Shown here one piece after another: positions 50,370 to 57,977 of a DNA stretch of 64,000 nucleotides. The first letter of the stretch is position 1, and each line of letters starts with the position of its first letter. The position numbers were made by a program, and so were the translations under genes. The notes below the pieces were generated by a model, which worked only from the letters and a program-made list of their open reading frames with translations, did no database searches and was not told the DNA's origin. The DNA is from Arthrobacter psychrolactophilus (GTDB taxonomy: Bacteria > Actinomycetota > Actinomycetes > Actinomycetales > Micrococcaceae): positions 295,384-359,383 of the forward strand of contig NZ_QJVC01000004.1 in NCBI RefSeq assembly GCF_003219795.1. The letters are read 5' to 3'.

Positions 50370-50387
50370 TTAGGCAAGCCTTAGCTA
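50370..50387 (-). promoter_or_regulatory. Iron-box-like palindrome (DtxR/IdeR type)
   Basis: TTAGGCAAGCCTTAGCTA (plus strand) resembles the DtxR/IdeR consensus TTAGGTTAGGCTAACCTAA and lies 42 bp upstream of the GTG of the siderophore-binding protein. A related half-site CTAAGGCT is at 50354-50361. Iron-loaded DtxR-type repressors bind such sites and shut off uptake. Confidence 0.72.
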
Positions 50388-50458
50388 CGTTACGGCATTA
50401 AATGCCATTAGGAAACATTTCACTGCCCTATTAGTTATATGAGCAATCTCACATTTAG

Positions 50459-50950
50459 CTAGGGATGCTGGGGGCGCAGGGTCCAATGAGACTCGTCCAG
50501 GCCGCGAATAATCTTGCTGCCAATGCGCGCCAGATCCTTCACATCCTTGGCATCAAGCTGATCGAAGACCGAGGTGCGCACGCATTCCACATGCAGCGGC
50601 GCCAGCTTGCGAATGAGGTCAAGTCCGACGGCGGTGATGGTCACCTCCGTGACGCGGGCATCGTCCACATGGACGGATCGCTCGACATATCCGCGCCCCT
50701 GCAGCTTTTTCACAACGTGCGAAAGCCGTGAGAGAGACGCACTCGTGCGGGCCGCGAGCTCACTCATGGGCAGTGTTGCGCCCGCTTCTTCGGAGAGCAT
50801 AGCCAGGACATTGTATTCAAACAGGGACAGCTTGGCAGCCTGCTGGAGGGGAGATTCCAGCGCTCCGGGCAGCAAGGTCGTCGTGGATAGCAGCGCCAAC
50901 CAGGCGGCTCGTTCATCAGCGCTCAACCAGCGCGGCTCCAACTCAGTCAT
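50459..50950 (-). CDS. MarR-family transcriptional regulator
   Basis: The 163-aa winged-helix protein has LSLFEYNVLAMLSEEAGATLPMSELAARTSASLSRLSHVVKKLQGRGYVERSVHVDDARVTEVTITAVG, with the MarR DxR wing (DDARVTE). It is divergent from the F420-reductase-like gene, and the 141 bp between hold an inverted repeat over a clear promoter. Autoregulation and control of the neighbour are likely but inferred. Confidence 0.9.
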   Translation of the reverse strand: MTELEPRWLSADERAAWLALLSTTTLLPGALESPLQQAAKLSLFEYNVLAMLSEEAGATLPMSELAARTSASLSRLSHVVKKLQGRGYVERSVHVDDARVTEVTITAVGLDLIRKLAPLHVECVRTSVFDQLDAKDVKDLARIGSKIIRGLDESHWTLRPQHP

Positions 50951-50997
50951 TGCGCCATCTTTTCACGATTCGCAGCATGCGGCAGAGTTCCCAAAAC

Positions 50998-51054
50998 TTT
51001 TACTTGACACTTCAATCAAAAAGATTTAGTCTTTAGTTGTAGCTTCAAGTAAAA
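50998..51054. promoter_or_regulatory. Inverted repeat operator around the divergent promoter
   Basis: TTTTACTTGA (50998-51007) and TCAAGTAAAA (51045-51054) are perfect 10-bp reverse complements 57 bp apart end to end. Each is extended by a weaker partner (ACTTGACACTTCAA and TTGTAGCTTCAAGT). The left arm overlaps the -35 of the rightward promoter. The layout fits two MarR dimers flanking the core promoter. Confidence 0.6.
51004..51032 (+). promoter_or_regulatory. Consensus-like promoter of the F420-reductase-like gene
   Basis: -35 TTGACA (51004-51009), 17-bp spacer, -10 TAGTCT (51027-51032). This is the best-matching sigma-70-type promoter I found in the window; the start codon is 60 bp downstream. 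Confidence 0.75.
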
Positions 51055-51091
51055 GACTTCCAGCCATTTACGAAATGAAAGCAGGACCATC

Positions 51092-51727
51092 ATGAATATC
51101 ATCACCATCGTCGGTACCGGAAACATGGCACGTGGCATTGCAGCACGGGCGCTTGCCGCTGGACGTAAAGTTGAGCTCCTGAACCGTGACGCCGGCAAGG
51201 CGGCCGCAGTTGCCGCAGAGCTCGGCAGTAACGTCACCTCCGGCACGGTCGGACAGGCTCCCACCGGCGACATCGTCGTTTTGGCTGTCCCGTTCGATGC
51301 CGCCAAGGAGATTGTTTCCGCCTACGGCGACGCTCTCGCTGGCAAGACCATCGTTGACATCACGAACCCCGTGAACTTTGAAACCTTTGATTCCCTCGTG
51401 GTGGCTCCCGGCACCTCAGCGGCCGAAGAAATCGCAGCCCTGACCCCCGGAAACGTTGTCAAGGCCTTCAACACCACCTTTGCCGGCGCCTTGATCGCCG
51501 GAGAAACCGAAGGTCAGATCCTGGATGGCTTCATCGCCGGCGACAACGCCGAAGCCACGGCAGCAGTTGCTTCTCTCGTATCCGACGGCGGCATGCGCCC
51601 CCTCGTGGTTGGCGCTCTCAAGCGCTCACGTGAGCTGGAAGGTTTCCAGTTCCTGGTCATGACCTTGCAGGCCAACCCGACATTCGAGACCTTCAACTGG
51701 AACACAGGCTTGAAGATCGTCGGCTAA
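51092..51727 (+). CDS. NADPH-dependent F420 reductase-like / NAD(P)-binding protein
   Basis: The 211-aa protein has an N-terminal Rossmann motif (IITIVGTGNMARGIAARALAAGRKVELLNRD) and continues as in NpdG/F420_oxidored proteins (TGDIVVLAVPFDAAKEIVSAYGDALAGKTIVDITNPV; VVKAFNTTFAGAL). It may transfer hydride between NADPH and F420 or another flavin-like acceptor; the coenzyme cannot be told from motifs alone. GAAAGCAGG precedes ATG 51092. It is divergent from a MarR gene. Confidence 0.82.
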   Translation: MNIITIVGTGNMARGIAARALAAGRKVELLNRDAGKAAAVAAELGSNVTSGTVGQAPTGDIVVLAVPFDAAKEIVSAYGDALAGKTIVDITNPVNFETFDSLVVAPGTSAAEEIAALTPGNVVKAFNTTFAGALIAGETEGQILDGFIAGDNAEATAAVASLVSDGGMRPLVVGALKRSRELEGFQFLVMTLQANPTFETFNWNTGLKIVG

Positions 51728-51755
51728 TCCCCACGCAATACCGCTATTACGGCCC

Positions 51756-52769
51756 TCAGGCGTCCACCGGACGCGTGGGGGCCGTTCCGTTTCCGAAGGG
51801 GTTCCCACCGAATGACTCGCGGCCGTGCGCCGTCGTCCATCCCGAAGTATCCGGGCCCTTGGGGATGATCTGCGTGGGGTTGAGATCCTCGTGGACCACG
51901 TAGTAATGCTTCTTGATCTGCTCAAAGTTCACGGTGTCACCAAAGCCGGGGGTCTGGAAGAGGTCACGCGCGTACGCCCAGAGGACCGGCATTTCGCTGA
52001 GTTTGTTCCGGTTGCACTTGAAATGACCGTGGTAGACGGCGTCGAAGCGGACCAAGGTGGCGAAGAGGCGAACATCGGCCTCGGTGATGGTGTTGCCCAT
52101 GAGGAAGCGCTGCGTTGCGAGGCGCTCCTCCAACCAGTCGAGAGCAATGAACAGCCTGTCGTAGGCGGCATCGTAGGATTCCTGACTGCCCGCAAAACCG
52201 CAGCGGTACACGCCATTGTTGACCTCGGTGAAGATGCGCTTCATGACCGGGGCCATCTCCTCGCGCAACGCCTCAGGGTAAAGATCCGGGGCGCCCTCGC
52301 GGTGAAATTCGCTCCACTCGGTGGAGAAGTCCAGCGTGATTTGTGGGAAATTATTCGTCACAACGGCACCGCTGGGCACATCCACGACGGCCGGAACCGT
52401 GATGCCGCGCGGGTAGTTGGGGGTGCGCTTGAAGTACGCCTCCTGCAGGCGTTCAATCCCCAATACGGGGTCAACACCGCCCTCATCCAGATCAAAGGTC
52501 CAAGAGCGCACGTCGTGGGTTGGGCCGCACACACCGATCGAGATGACTTCCTCAAGTCCTAGCAGGCGGCGAACAATCGTGGAGCGGTGCGCCCACGGGC
52601 AGACGCGGGAAACCACCAGGCGGTAACGCCCGGCCTCCACGGGATAGCCATCTTCGCCGTCGCGCGTAATCCGTGTTTCGATGTAGTTGGTATCCCGGGT
52701 ATATTCGTCACCTGTCACGTAAATGCCCTTGGTGCTGAAGTCGGTCTCTGCCGTGGCGTTTGTGTCCAT
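51756..52769 (-). CDS. Glutathionyl-hydroquinone reductase-like (Xi-class) thiol transferase
   Basis: The 337-aa protein has the Xi-class core: catalytic C57 in RVCPWAHRSTIVRRLLGL, a thioredoxin-like domain to about residue 150 (ITVPAVVDVPSGAVVTNNFPQI) and a helical GST-C domain (WLEERLATQRFLMGNTITEADVRLFATLVRFDAVYHGHFKCNR). In proteobacteria it reduces glutathionyl-hydroquinones. Actinobacteria generally lack glutathione and use mycothiol, so the physiological thiol here is probably mycothiol. It converges on the F420-reductase-like gene. ATG 52769 is preceded by TAGGGT and 6 nt. Confidence 0.9.
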   Translation of the reverse strand: MDTNATAETDFSTKGIYVTGDEYTRDTNYIETRITRDGEDGYPVEAGRYRLVVSRVCPWAHRSTIVRRLLGLEEVISIGVCGPTHDVRSWTFDLDEGGVDPVLGIERLQEAYFKRTPNYPRGITVPAVVDVPSGAVVTNNFPQITLDFSTEWSEFHREGAPDLYPEALREEMAPVMKRIFTEVNNGVYRCGFAGSQESYDAAYDRLFIALDWLEERLATQRFLMGNTITEADVRLFATLVRFDAVYHGHFKCNRNKLSEMPVLWAYARDLFQTPGFGDTVNFEQIKKHYYVVHEDLNPTQIIPKGPDTSGWTTAHGRESFGGNPFGNGTAPTRPVDA

Positions 52770-52775
52770 GGCTCC

Positions 52776-52781
52776 ACCCTA
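52776..52781 (-). promoter_or_regulatory. Candidate leaderless -10 for the Xi-class transferase gene
   Basis: On the minus strand TAGGGT is followed by GGAGCC (6 nt) and ATG 52769. The GGAG in the spacer is too close to act as a normal Shine-Dalgarno. Confidence 0.45.
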
Positions 52782-52827
52782 GGACACCCGACTCACCTTG
52801 CAATGCGCTTTACGCAGCAAATGTAGC

Positions 52828-52848
52828 CTGCCTATGATCAACAGGCAG
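52828..52848. promoter_or_regulatory. Short dyad upstream of the OpuC-type operon
   Basis: CTGCCT (52828-52833) and AGGCAG (52843-52848) flank 9 bp, 47 bp before the first start codon. It could be an operator or a leader hairpin. Confidence 0.3.
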
Positions 52849-52894
52849 CAGCTGAACGATCCACAAGAACGCCAGCCACAGTGAGGACCAACCG

Positions 52895-54094
52895 ATGACG
52901 GCCCAAGACTCCACCGTCACAGCACAGCCCAGCAGTACCTCAGCGCGAGAATTCGCGGGGCAGGACGGCGGCGCCACGGTGGAATTCCGCGGCGTCAGCA
53001 AGGTCTATCAAACGGGGCAGCCGGCTGTTGACAACCTCAATCTCAATATTGAAAGCGGCAAGATCACCGTGTTCGTGGGCCCATCGGGCTGCGGCAAAAC
53101 CACGTCGCTGCGCATGATCAACCGCATGGTGGAACCCACCTCCGGCACCATCACCATTGGTGGGCGCGACGTCAGCACCATCCCAGCCCACGAGCTGCGT
53201 CGCTCCATGGGCTACGTCATGCAACAGGCCGGGCTGCTGCCACACCGGACGGTGCTCGAGAACATTTCAACCGTGCTGCGGCTAAACAAGGTGCCGCGCG
53301 CACAGGCCCGCAAGCGATCCCTCGAGTTGTTGCAGACAGTGGGCCTGCCCGAATCGATGGCCCGGCGCTATCCCAACCAGCTTTCCGGCGGGCAGCAGCA
53401 GCGTGTGGGTGTGGCCCGGGCGCTGGCCGCCGATCCGCCGGTCCTACTCATGGACGAGCCCTTCTCAGCGGTGGATCCCGTGGTCCGGGCCGAGCTCCAG
53501 CAGGAATTACTGCGGCTCCAGCGCGAGCTAGCCAAGACCATCATTTTCGTCACCCATGATATTGACGAGGCCACCATCCTCGGTGACCGGGTGGCCGTTT
53601 TTGCCGTGGGCAGGCGCGTGGCTCAGTACGCTCCGCCGGAGGAAATTCTCCGCGCCCCTGTTGATGACTTTGTGGCCAATTTTGTGGGCCGCGATCGTGG
53701 CTTCCGGCGGCTCTCCTTCAGTTCAGGTGAGTCCGTACCGATTCATTCGGCCCCGACCACGCTCTGGGACGGCCTTCTCCAGCCGGACGACGACGCTGCT
53801 GCCGCCACCTCCCGCGATTCCGGCACGCCAGGTTGGGTTCTGGCAGTGGACGCCCGCAACCAGCCGCTGGGCTGGCTCGCCCCGCGCACCGGCTCGGACA
53901 CCAACCCTGAAATCTTGATCCCCGGCGGGTCACTGTTCCGCGCTGGCGATCCGCTTCGCAACGCCTTGGATGCTGCGCTATCCTCGCCTTCTGGGTTGGG
54001 CGTTGCCGTGGACGCCGAGGGCCAGGTTACCGGGGTCATCAAGGCCTCAGATGTTCTTGCGGCCATCGATTCAACGCGGGAAGGCCGCGGCTGA
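52895..54094 (+). CDS. opuCA: OpuC/ProV-type ABC transporter ATP-binding protein (glycine betaine/choline/proline)
   Basis: The 399-aa protein has the QAT-family ATPase domain (Walker A GPSGCGKTT, signature LSGGQQQRVGVARAL, Walker B VLLMDEPFSAVD, H-loop FVTHDIDEA) and a ~120-residue C-terminal domain resembling degenerate CBS repeats (PGWVLAVDARNQPLGWLAP; GLGVAVDAEGQVTGVIKASDVLAAI). CBS domains of OpuA/OpuC sense ionic strength. GAGG lies before ATG 52895. The stop overlaps the next ATG (TGATG). Confidence 0.9.
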   Translation: MTAQDSTVTAQPSSTSAREFAGQDGGATVEFRGVSKVYQTGQPAVDNLNLNIESGKITVFVGPSGCGKTTSLRMINRMVEPTSGTITIGGRDVSTIPAHELRRSMGYVMQQAGLLPHRTVLENISTVLRLNKVPRAQARKRSLELLQTVGLPESMARRYPNQLSGGQQQRVGVARALAADPPVLLMDEPFSAVDPVVRAELQQELLRLQRELAKTIIFVTHDIDEATILGDRVAVFAVGRRVAQYAPPEEILRAPVDDFVANFVGRDRGFRRLSFSSGESVPIHSAPTTLWDGLLQPDDDAAAATSRDSGTPGWVLAVDARNQPLGWLAPRTGSDTNPEILIPGGSLFRAGDPLRNALDAALSSPSGLGVAVDAEGQVTGVIKASDVLAAIDSTREGRG

Positions 54095-54771
54095 TGCAGT
54101 GGTTCCTGGCCAATCTGCCTCAGGTGCTCAACCTGACGGGCTACCACTTGATCCAGGCCGTGGTGCCGCTGGTGCTGAGCGTCATCATCGCCGTTCCTTT
54201 GGCGCAACTGGCGCGCGTGAACAAGGTGGCCAGCGGCATCATCCTCTCTGCGGGGTCGCTGCTGTTCACGGTCCCCTCGCTGGCCTTGTTCGTGATCTTG
54301 CCCTCCATTCTCGGAACCAAGATCCTGGATTTCACAAACATTATCGTGGCCCTGACGATCTACGCCGTGGCACTTCTAGTCAGGTCCACCCTTGACGCAC
54401 TGAACTCGGTGGATGATACGCTCCGGCAATCCGCCACGGCCATGGGATATCAGCCACTGCAGCGATTCTTGAGCGTCGATCTTCCGCTGTCCCTTCCCGT
54501 TCTTTTTGCGGGGCTGCGCGTCATCTCCGTCAGTAATATCTCCCTCGTGACGGTAGGTTCACTGCTGGGTATTCCCAGCCTTGGATTCCTGTTCACGGAC
54601 GGGCTGCAGCGCAATTTCCCCACCGAGATTGTGGTGGGTATTGTGGGCACCCTGCTGCTGGCATTGTTCATGGATGTGGTGTTGATCCTCTTGCAGAGGC
54701 TGTTGACGCCCTGGCTACGCACCGGAAAATCAATATCGGCAACGCCTCGCTCGACGGCGGTGCCAGCATGA
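54094..54771 (+). CDS. opuCB: OpuC-type ABC transporter permease, first
   Basis: The 225-aa permease has about five to six helices and the EAA-like loop LDALNSVDDTLRQSATAMGYQPLQRFLSVDLPLSLPVLFAGLRV, the ATPase contact. It resembles OpuCB. Its ATG overlaps the opuCA stop by 1 bp and its stop overlaps the second permease by 4 bp. Confidence 0.9.
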   Translation: MQWFLANLPQVLNLTGYHLIQAVVPLVLSVIIAVPLAQLARVNKVASGIILSAGSLLFTVPSLALFVILPSILGTKILDFTNIIVALTIYAVALLVRSTLDALNSVDDTLRQSATAMGYQPLQRFLSVDLPLSLPVLFAGLRVISVSNISLVTVGSLLGIPSLGFLFTDGLQRNFPTEIVVGIVGTLLLALFMDVVLILLQRLLTPWLRTGKSISATPRSTAVPA

Positions 54772-55544
54772 GTGCCCTCATCTTGACTCTTCCATTCACC
54801 GCACAGCCAGCCACCACCTACTCAAGCACGGACCCCTTTAGCCAAGGCTGGCAGTGGCTGACCGACCCGTTGAATTGGCACGGCCCCCTGAGCGTGCCCG
54901 TCCGGATCCTGGAACATCTCGGCTACTCCGGACTGACCCTGCTGATCTCCGTCGCTATTGCCGTCCCAATTGGGCTGTACGTTGGGCACACAGGCCGGGG
55001 ACGCGCCGTCGTCGTTTCCCTGGCTGGCATGCTCCGGGCCCTGCCCACACTGGGCATCATGACCTTGTTTGCCCTGCTTGCTTCCTCTTCACTGTCGCTG
55101 ATGCCGGCCATTTGGTCGTTGGTGCTGCTGGCGGTGCCGCCGATTCTGACCGGTACGTACGCCGGGATCGCGGCGGTGGACCGGGAGATTGTGGACGCAG
55201 CGCGCAGCATGGGCATGACCGAGCAGCAAATCCTTTTTGGCGTGGAAGTGCCCAACGGGCTGGCTGTCATGCTGGGTGGGCTGAGGTCGGCCGTGCTGCA
55301 GGTACTTTCCACCGTTGCGGTGGTAGCGTTCATCAGCCTCGGCGGGCTGGGCCGGTACATCATTGACGGTCTGGCAGTACAGGATTACGGTCAGGTACTA
55401 GGCGGCGCCGTGGTGATTGCCGTTCTGGCCATCGGTATTGACGGATTGCTGGCCGTGCTGCAGCGCCTTGTGGTTTCACCGGGACTGCGGGCCGCCAGAG
55501 CAGCCCCAGAGCAGGACACACCTGTTCTCCCATCGATTTCATAG
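54768..55544 (+). CDS. opuCD: OpuC-type ABC transporter permease, second
   Basis: The 258-aa permease has the EAA loop IAAVDREIVDAARSMGMTEQQILFGVEVPNGLAVMLGGLRSAVLQVLSTVAVVAFI and about six helices. It has a longer N-terminus than the first permease (about 60 residues before the first core helix). It forms the channel with that protein. The binding-protein gene follows 29 bp later. Confidence 0.9.
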   Translation: MSALILTLPFTAQPATTYSSTDPFSQGWQWLTDPLNWHGPLSVPVRILEHLGYSGLTLLISVAIAVPIGLYVGHTGRGRAVVVSLAGMLRALPTLGIMTLFALLASSSLSLMPAIWSLVLLAVPPILTGTYAGIAAVDREIVDAARSMGMTEQQILFGVEVPNGLAVMLGGLRSAVLQVLSTVAVVAFISLGGLGRYIIDGLAVQDYGQVLGGAVVIAVLAIGIDGLLAVLQRLVVSPGLRAARAAPEQDTPVLPSIS

Positions 55545-55573
55545 CGGTTCCCAGAACTACAGGAGATTAACCC

Positions 55574-56521
55574 ATGAGCAAGAATTTTTTGTCCACTCGC
55601 CGCGCTTTCCTTGGTGCTGCAGCCGGGCTTTCGGTGGCCCTTGCCGTCACGGCGTGTGGCGGTGCAGATCCGCTCGGAGCAGCTAGCTCGGACGGCGCAG
55701 CCGCCAGTGGAGACGCGGTGGTGGTTGGCTCGGCCAACTTCCCCGAGAATGCCATCCTGGCCGAAATTTACGCCGGCGCCCTCAATGCAGCAGGTCTGAA
55801 AGCCAGCACCAAGCTGAACATTGGTGCCCGTGAGGTGTATATGAAGGCCCTTGAAGATGGTTCCATCGACGTGGTGCCGGAATACACGGGCAATCTGTTG
55901 GGCTACCTCGACAGCAGCAACACGGTCGTTGACGGTCCTGGTATCTTGGCCGCTCTTCCGGGCAAAATGCCGGCAGGGCTGAGCGCCTTGGAGGCCTCCT
56001 CAGCAGAGGACAAGGACGCCATTGTGGTGACCGCGGAAACGGCAGCCAAGTACAAACTGACGTCCATCGAAGACCTGGCACCTGTCTGTGCCGAGCTGAC
56101 GCTCGCCGCGCCGTCGGAATTCTCGACCCGCCCCTACGGCCTGCCTGGGCTGAAAAGCCTCTACAACTGCGTGCCGAAGAGCTTCGTTCCCTTCAGCGCC
56201 AGCAGTGAGGCCCTCAACCTCAAGGCCCTGCTCAACGATGAAGTCCAGATTGCCGACATCTTCACCACATCACCGGAAATCACCGCGAACAAGTTGGTCG
56301 TTTTGGAGGATCCCAAGGGCCTGATCGGCGCCCAGCAGGTCGTACCCGTCATCAAGACCGACAAACTCAGCGCTGCCGGAACCACCGCCCTCAACAATGT
56401 CTCCAAGCAGCTCACCACGGAGGACCTGATCGCCTTGCGTACCCAGGTTGAAGGCGATCAAAAGATGGATCCTAAGGCTGCCGCAACGGCGTGGCTCAAG
56501 GACAAGGGCATCACCAAGTAA
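55574..56521 (+). CDS. opuCC: OpuC-type substrate-binding lipoprotein
   Basis: The 315-aa protein has a signal with a twin-arginine-like start (STRRAFLGAAAGLSVALAVTAC) and lipobox cysteine C28, then an OpuAC domain (VVVGSANFPENAILAEIYAGALNAAGLKASTKLNIGAREVYMKALEDGSIDVVPEYTGNLLGYL). The family binds betaine, choline, carnitine or proline betaine through aromatic residues. A Shine-Dalgarno AGGAG lies before ATG 55574. It completes the uptake system. Confidence 0.92.
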   Translation: MSKNFLSTRRAFLGAAAGLSVALAVTACGGADPLGAASSDGAAASGDAVVVGSANFPENAILAEIYAGALNAAGLKASTKLNIGAREVYMKALEDGSIDVVPEYTGNLLGYLDSSNTVVDGPGILAALPGKMPAGLSALEASSAEDKDAIVVTAETAAKYKLTSIEDLAPVCAELTLAAPSEFSTRPYGLPGLKSLYNCVPKSFVPFSASSEALNLKALLNDEVQIADIFTTSPEITANKLVVLEDPKGLIGAQQVVPVIKTDKLSAAGTTALNNVSKQLTTEDLIALRTQVEGDQKMDPKAAATAWLKDKGITK

Positions 56522-56531
56522 GGAGTTTTCC

Positions 56532-57950
56532 ATGACCGGTGCGGATGCTGTCGATGTTGTTGTGCTCGGAATGGGCCCTGGGGGCGAGTCGGTGGCCGGG
56601 GAACTGGCTTCAGCCGGCCTAAGCGTCGTGGGGGTGGAGTCCGGGCTGGTGGGTGGCGAATGCCCCTACTACGGCTGCGTCCCGTCCAAAATGATGATCC
56701 GTGCCGGGAATGTGGTGGCCGAGGCGCTGCGGGTTCCAGAGCTCGCCGGCGATGTGCAGCTCACCCCAGACTTCTCCACCGTCGCGCGGCGCATCCGTTC
56801 CGAGGCCACGGATAACTGGGACGATACTGTCGCCGCCAAGCGCTTCACCGACAAGGGCGGGCGTCTGGTGCGGGGCACCGGACGGCTCACCGGTCCGCGT
56901 GAGGTCACTGTTTTGACGTCCGACGGCGGTGAGTTCACCTTCCGTGCCCGCCTGGCGGTAGTGCTGAACCCTGGCACCAATCCGACGGTTCCCGACATCC
57001 CGGGGCTAACAAACACGCCCTTCTGGACCAATAGGGAAGCAGTCAAGGCCGAATCTGCACCGAAATCTCTGGCCATTTTGGGTGGCGGCCCCATCGCCGT
57101 TGAGCTGGCTCAGGCGTTCACCAGATTCGGCACCAAGGTGACCATGGTGTTGCGTGGATCCTCGCTGTTAACGCGGGAGGAACCGGAGGCCGGCGAGCTG
57201 TTGGCCCGAGTCTTCCGCAGCGAGGGGATCAAGATCCTGCGCAACAGGGAAATCACGGCAGTTACGCATTCGAGCGACAAGTTCCGCCTAAAGATGTCTG
57301 GGCCTGCCGCTGGCGGCGCCTCCGTTTCCCAGCTTTCCGCCGAAAAGTTCCTCGTCGCCACGGGTCGCACGCCGGCGCTGCAGCCCCTGAATCTGGCGAA
57401 GGCAGGCATCGACTGGGACGGCAAAACCGCCCCAACCATCGACGGCCAACTGCAACTTACCGACGGGCTGTACCTCATTGGTGACGCCGCGGGCGCCGGC
57501 GCGTTCACCCACATGTCCATGTATCAGGGCAACATCGTCGCCGGCCATATTCTCGCCCGGCATGCGAAGCAGCCCGACAGGGGCACCACCGAATCCCACG
57601 CCGTACCCAACGTGACGTTCACCGATCCGGAGATCGGCGCCGTCGGGCTGACGGAACAACAGGCCCGGGACACAGGACTGAGCATCAGGGTTGGCTACAC
57701 GGACGTCGCCGCAGCCACGCGCGGTTGGATCCATGGAGCCGGAAATCAAGGCTTCATCAAGATCATTGAGGACACCAAAACCGGCGTGCTAGTAGGAGCC
57801 ACCTCTGTGGGCCCGGCCGGCGGGGAGGTCCTGTCCGCATTGGCCTTGGCCGTCCATGCGCGCATTCCCGTAGCAACGCTGAAGACAATGATCTACGCAT
57901 ACCCCACATTCCACCGCGCCATTCCCGAGGCTCTTGCCCAGCTGAAATAA
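56532..57950 (+). CDS. FAD-dependent pyridine nucleotide-disulfide oxidoreductase
   Basis: The 472-aa protein has an FAD-binding GMGPGG motif, the redox disulfide C44-X4-C49 (GGECPYYGCVPSK), a second Rossmann motif LAILGGGPIAVELAQAFTRFG and the FAD-site LYLIGDAAGAGAFTH. The C-terminal motif is YAYPTFHRAIPEAL, where lipoamide/mercuric reductases have HPT(x)SE, so the usual His-Glu pair is changed. The cysteine spacer PYYG is also unusual. The substrate is unknown. AAGGAG precedes ATG 56532, 10 bp after opuCC, so it may be in that operon. Confidence 0.85.
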   Translation: MTGADAVDVVVLGMGPGGESVAGELASAGLSVVGVESGLVGGECPYYGCVPSKMMIRAGNVVAEALRVPELAGDVQLTPDFSTVARRIRSEATDNWDDTVAAKRFTDKGGRLVRGTGRLTGPREVTVLTSDGGEFTFRARLAVVLNPGTNPTVPDIPGLTNTPFWTNREAVKAESAPKSLAILGGGPIAVELAQAFTRFGTKVTMVLRGSSLLTREEPEAGELLARVFRSEGIKILRNREITAVTHSSDKFRLKMSGPAAGGASVSQLSAEKFLVATGRTPALQPLNLAKAGIDWDGKTAPTIDGQLQLTDGLYLIGDAAGAGAFTHMSMYQGNIVAGHILARHAKQPDRGTTESHAVPNVTFTDPEIGAVGLTEQQARDTGLSIRVGYTDVAAATRGWIHGAGNQGFIKIIEDTKTGVLVGATSVGPAGGEVLSALALAVHARIPVATLKTMIYAYPTFHRAIPEALAQLK

Positions 57951-57977
57951 CGCGCATCATTTAAGCGGTAGGGGCTG

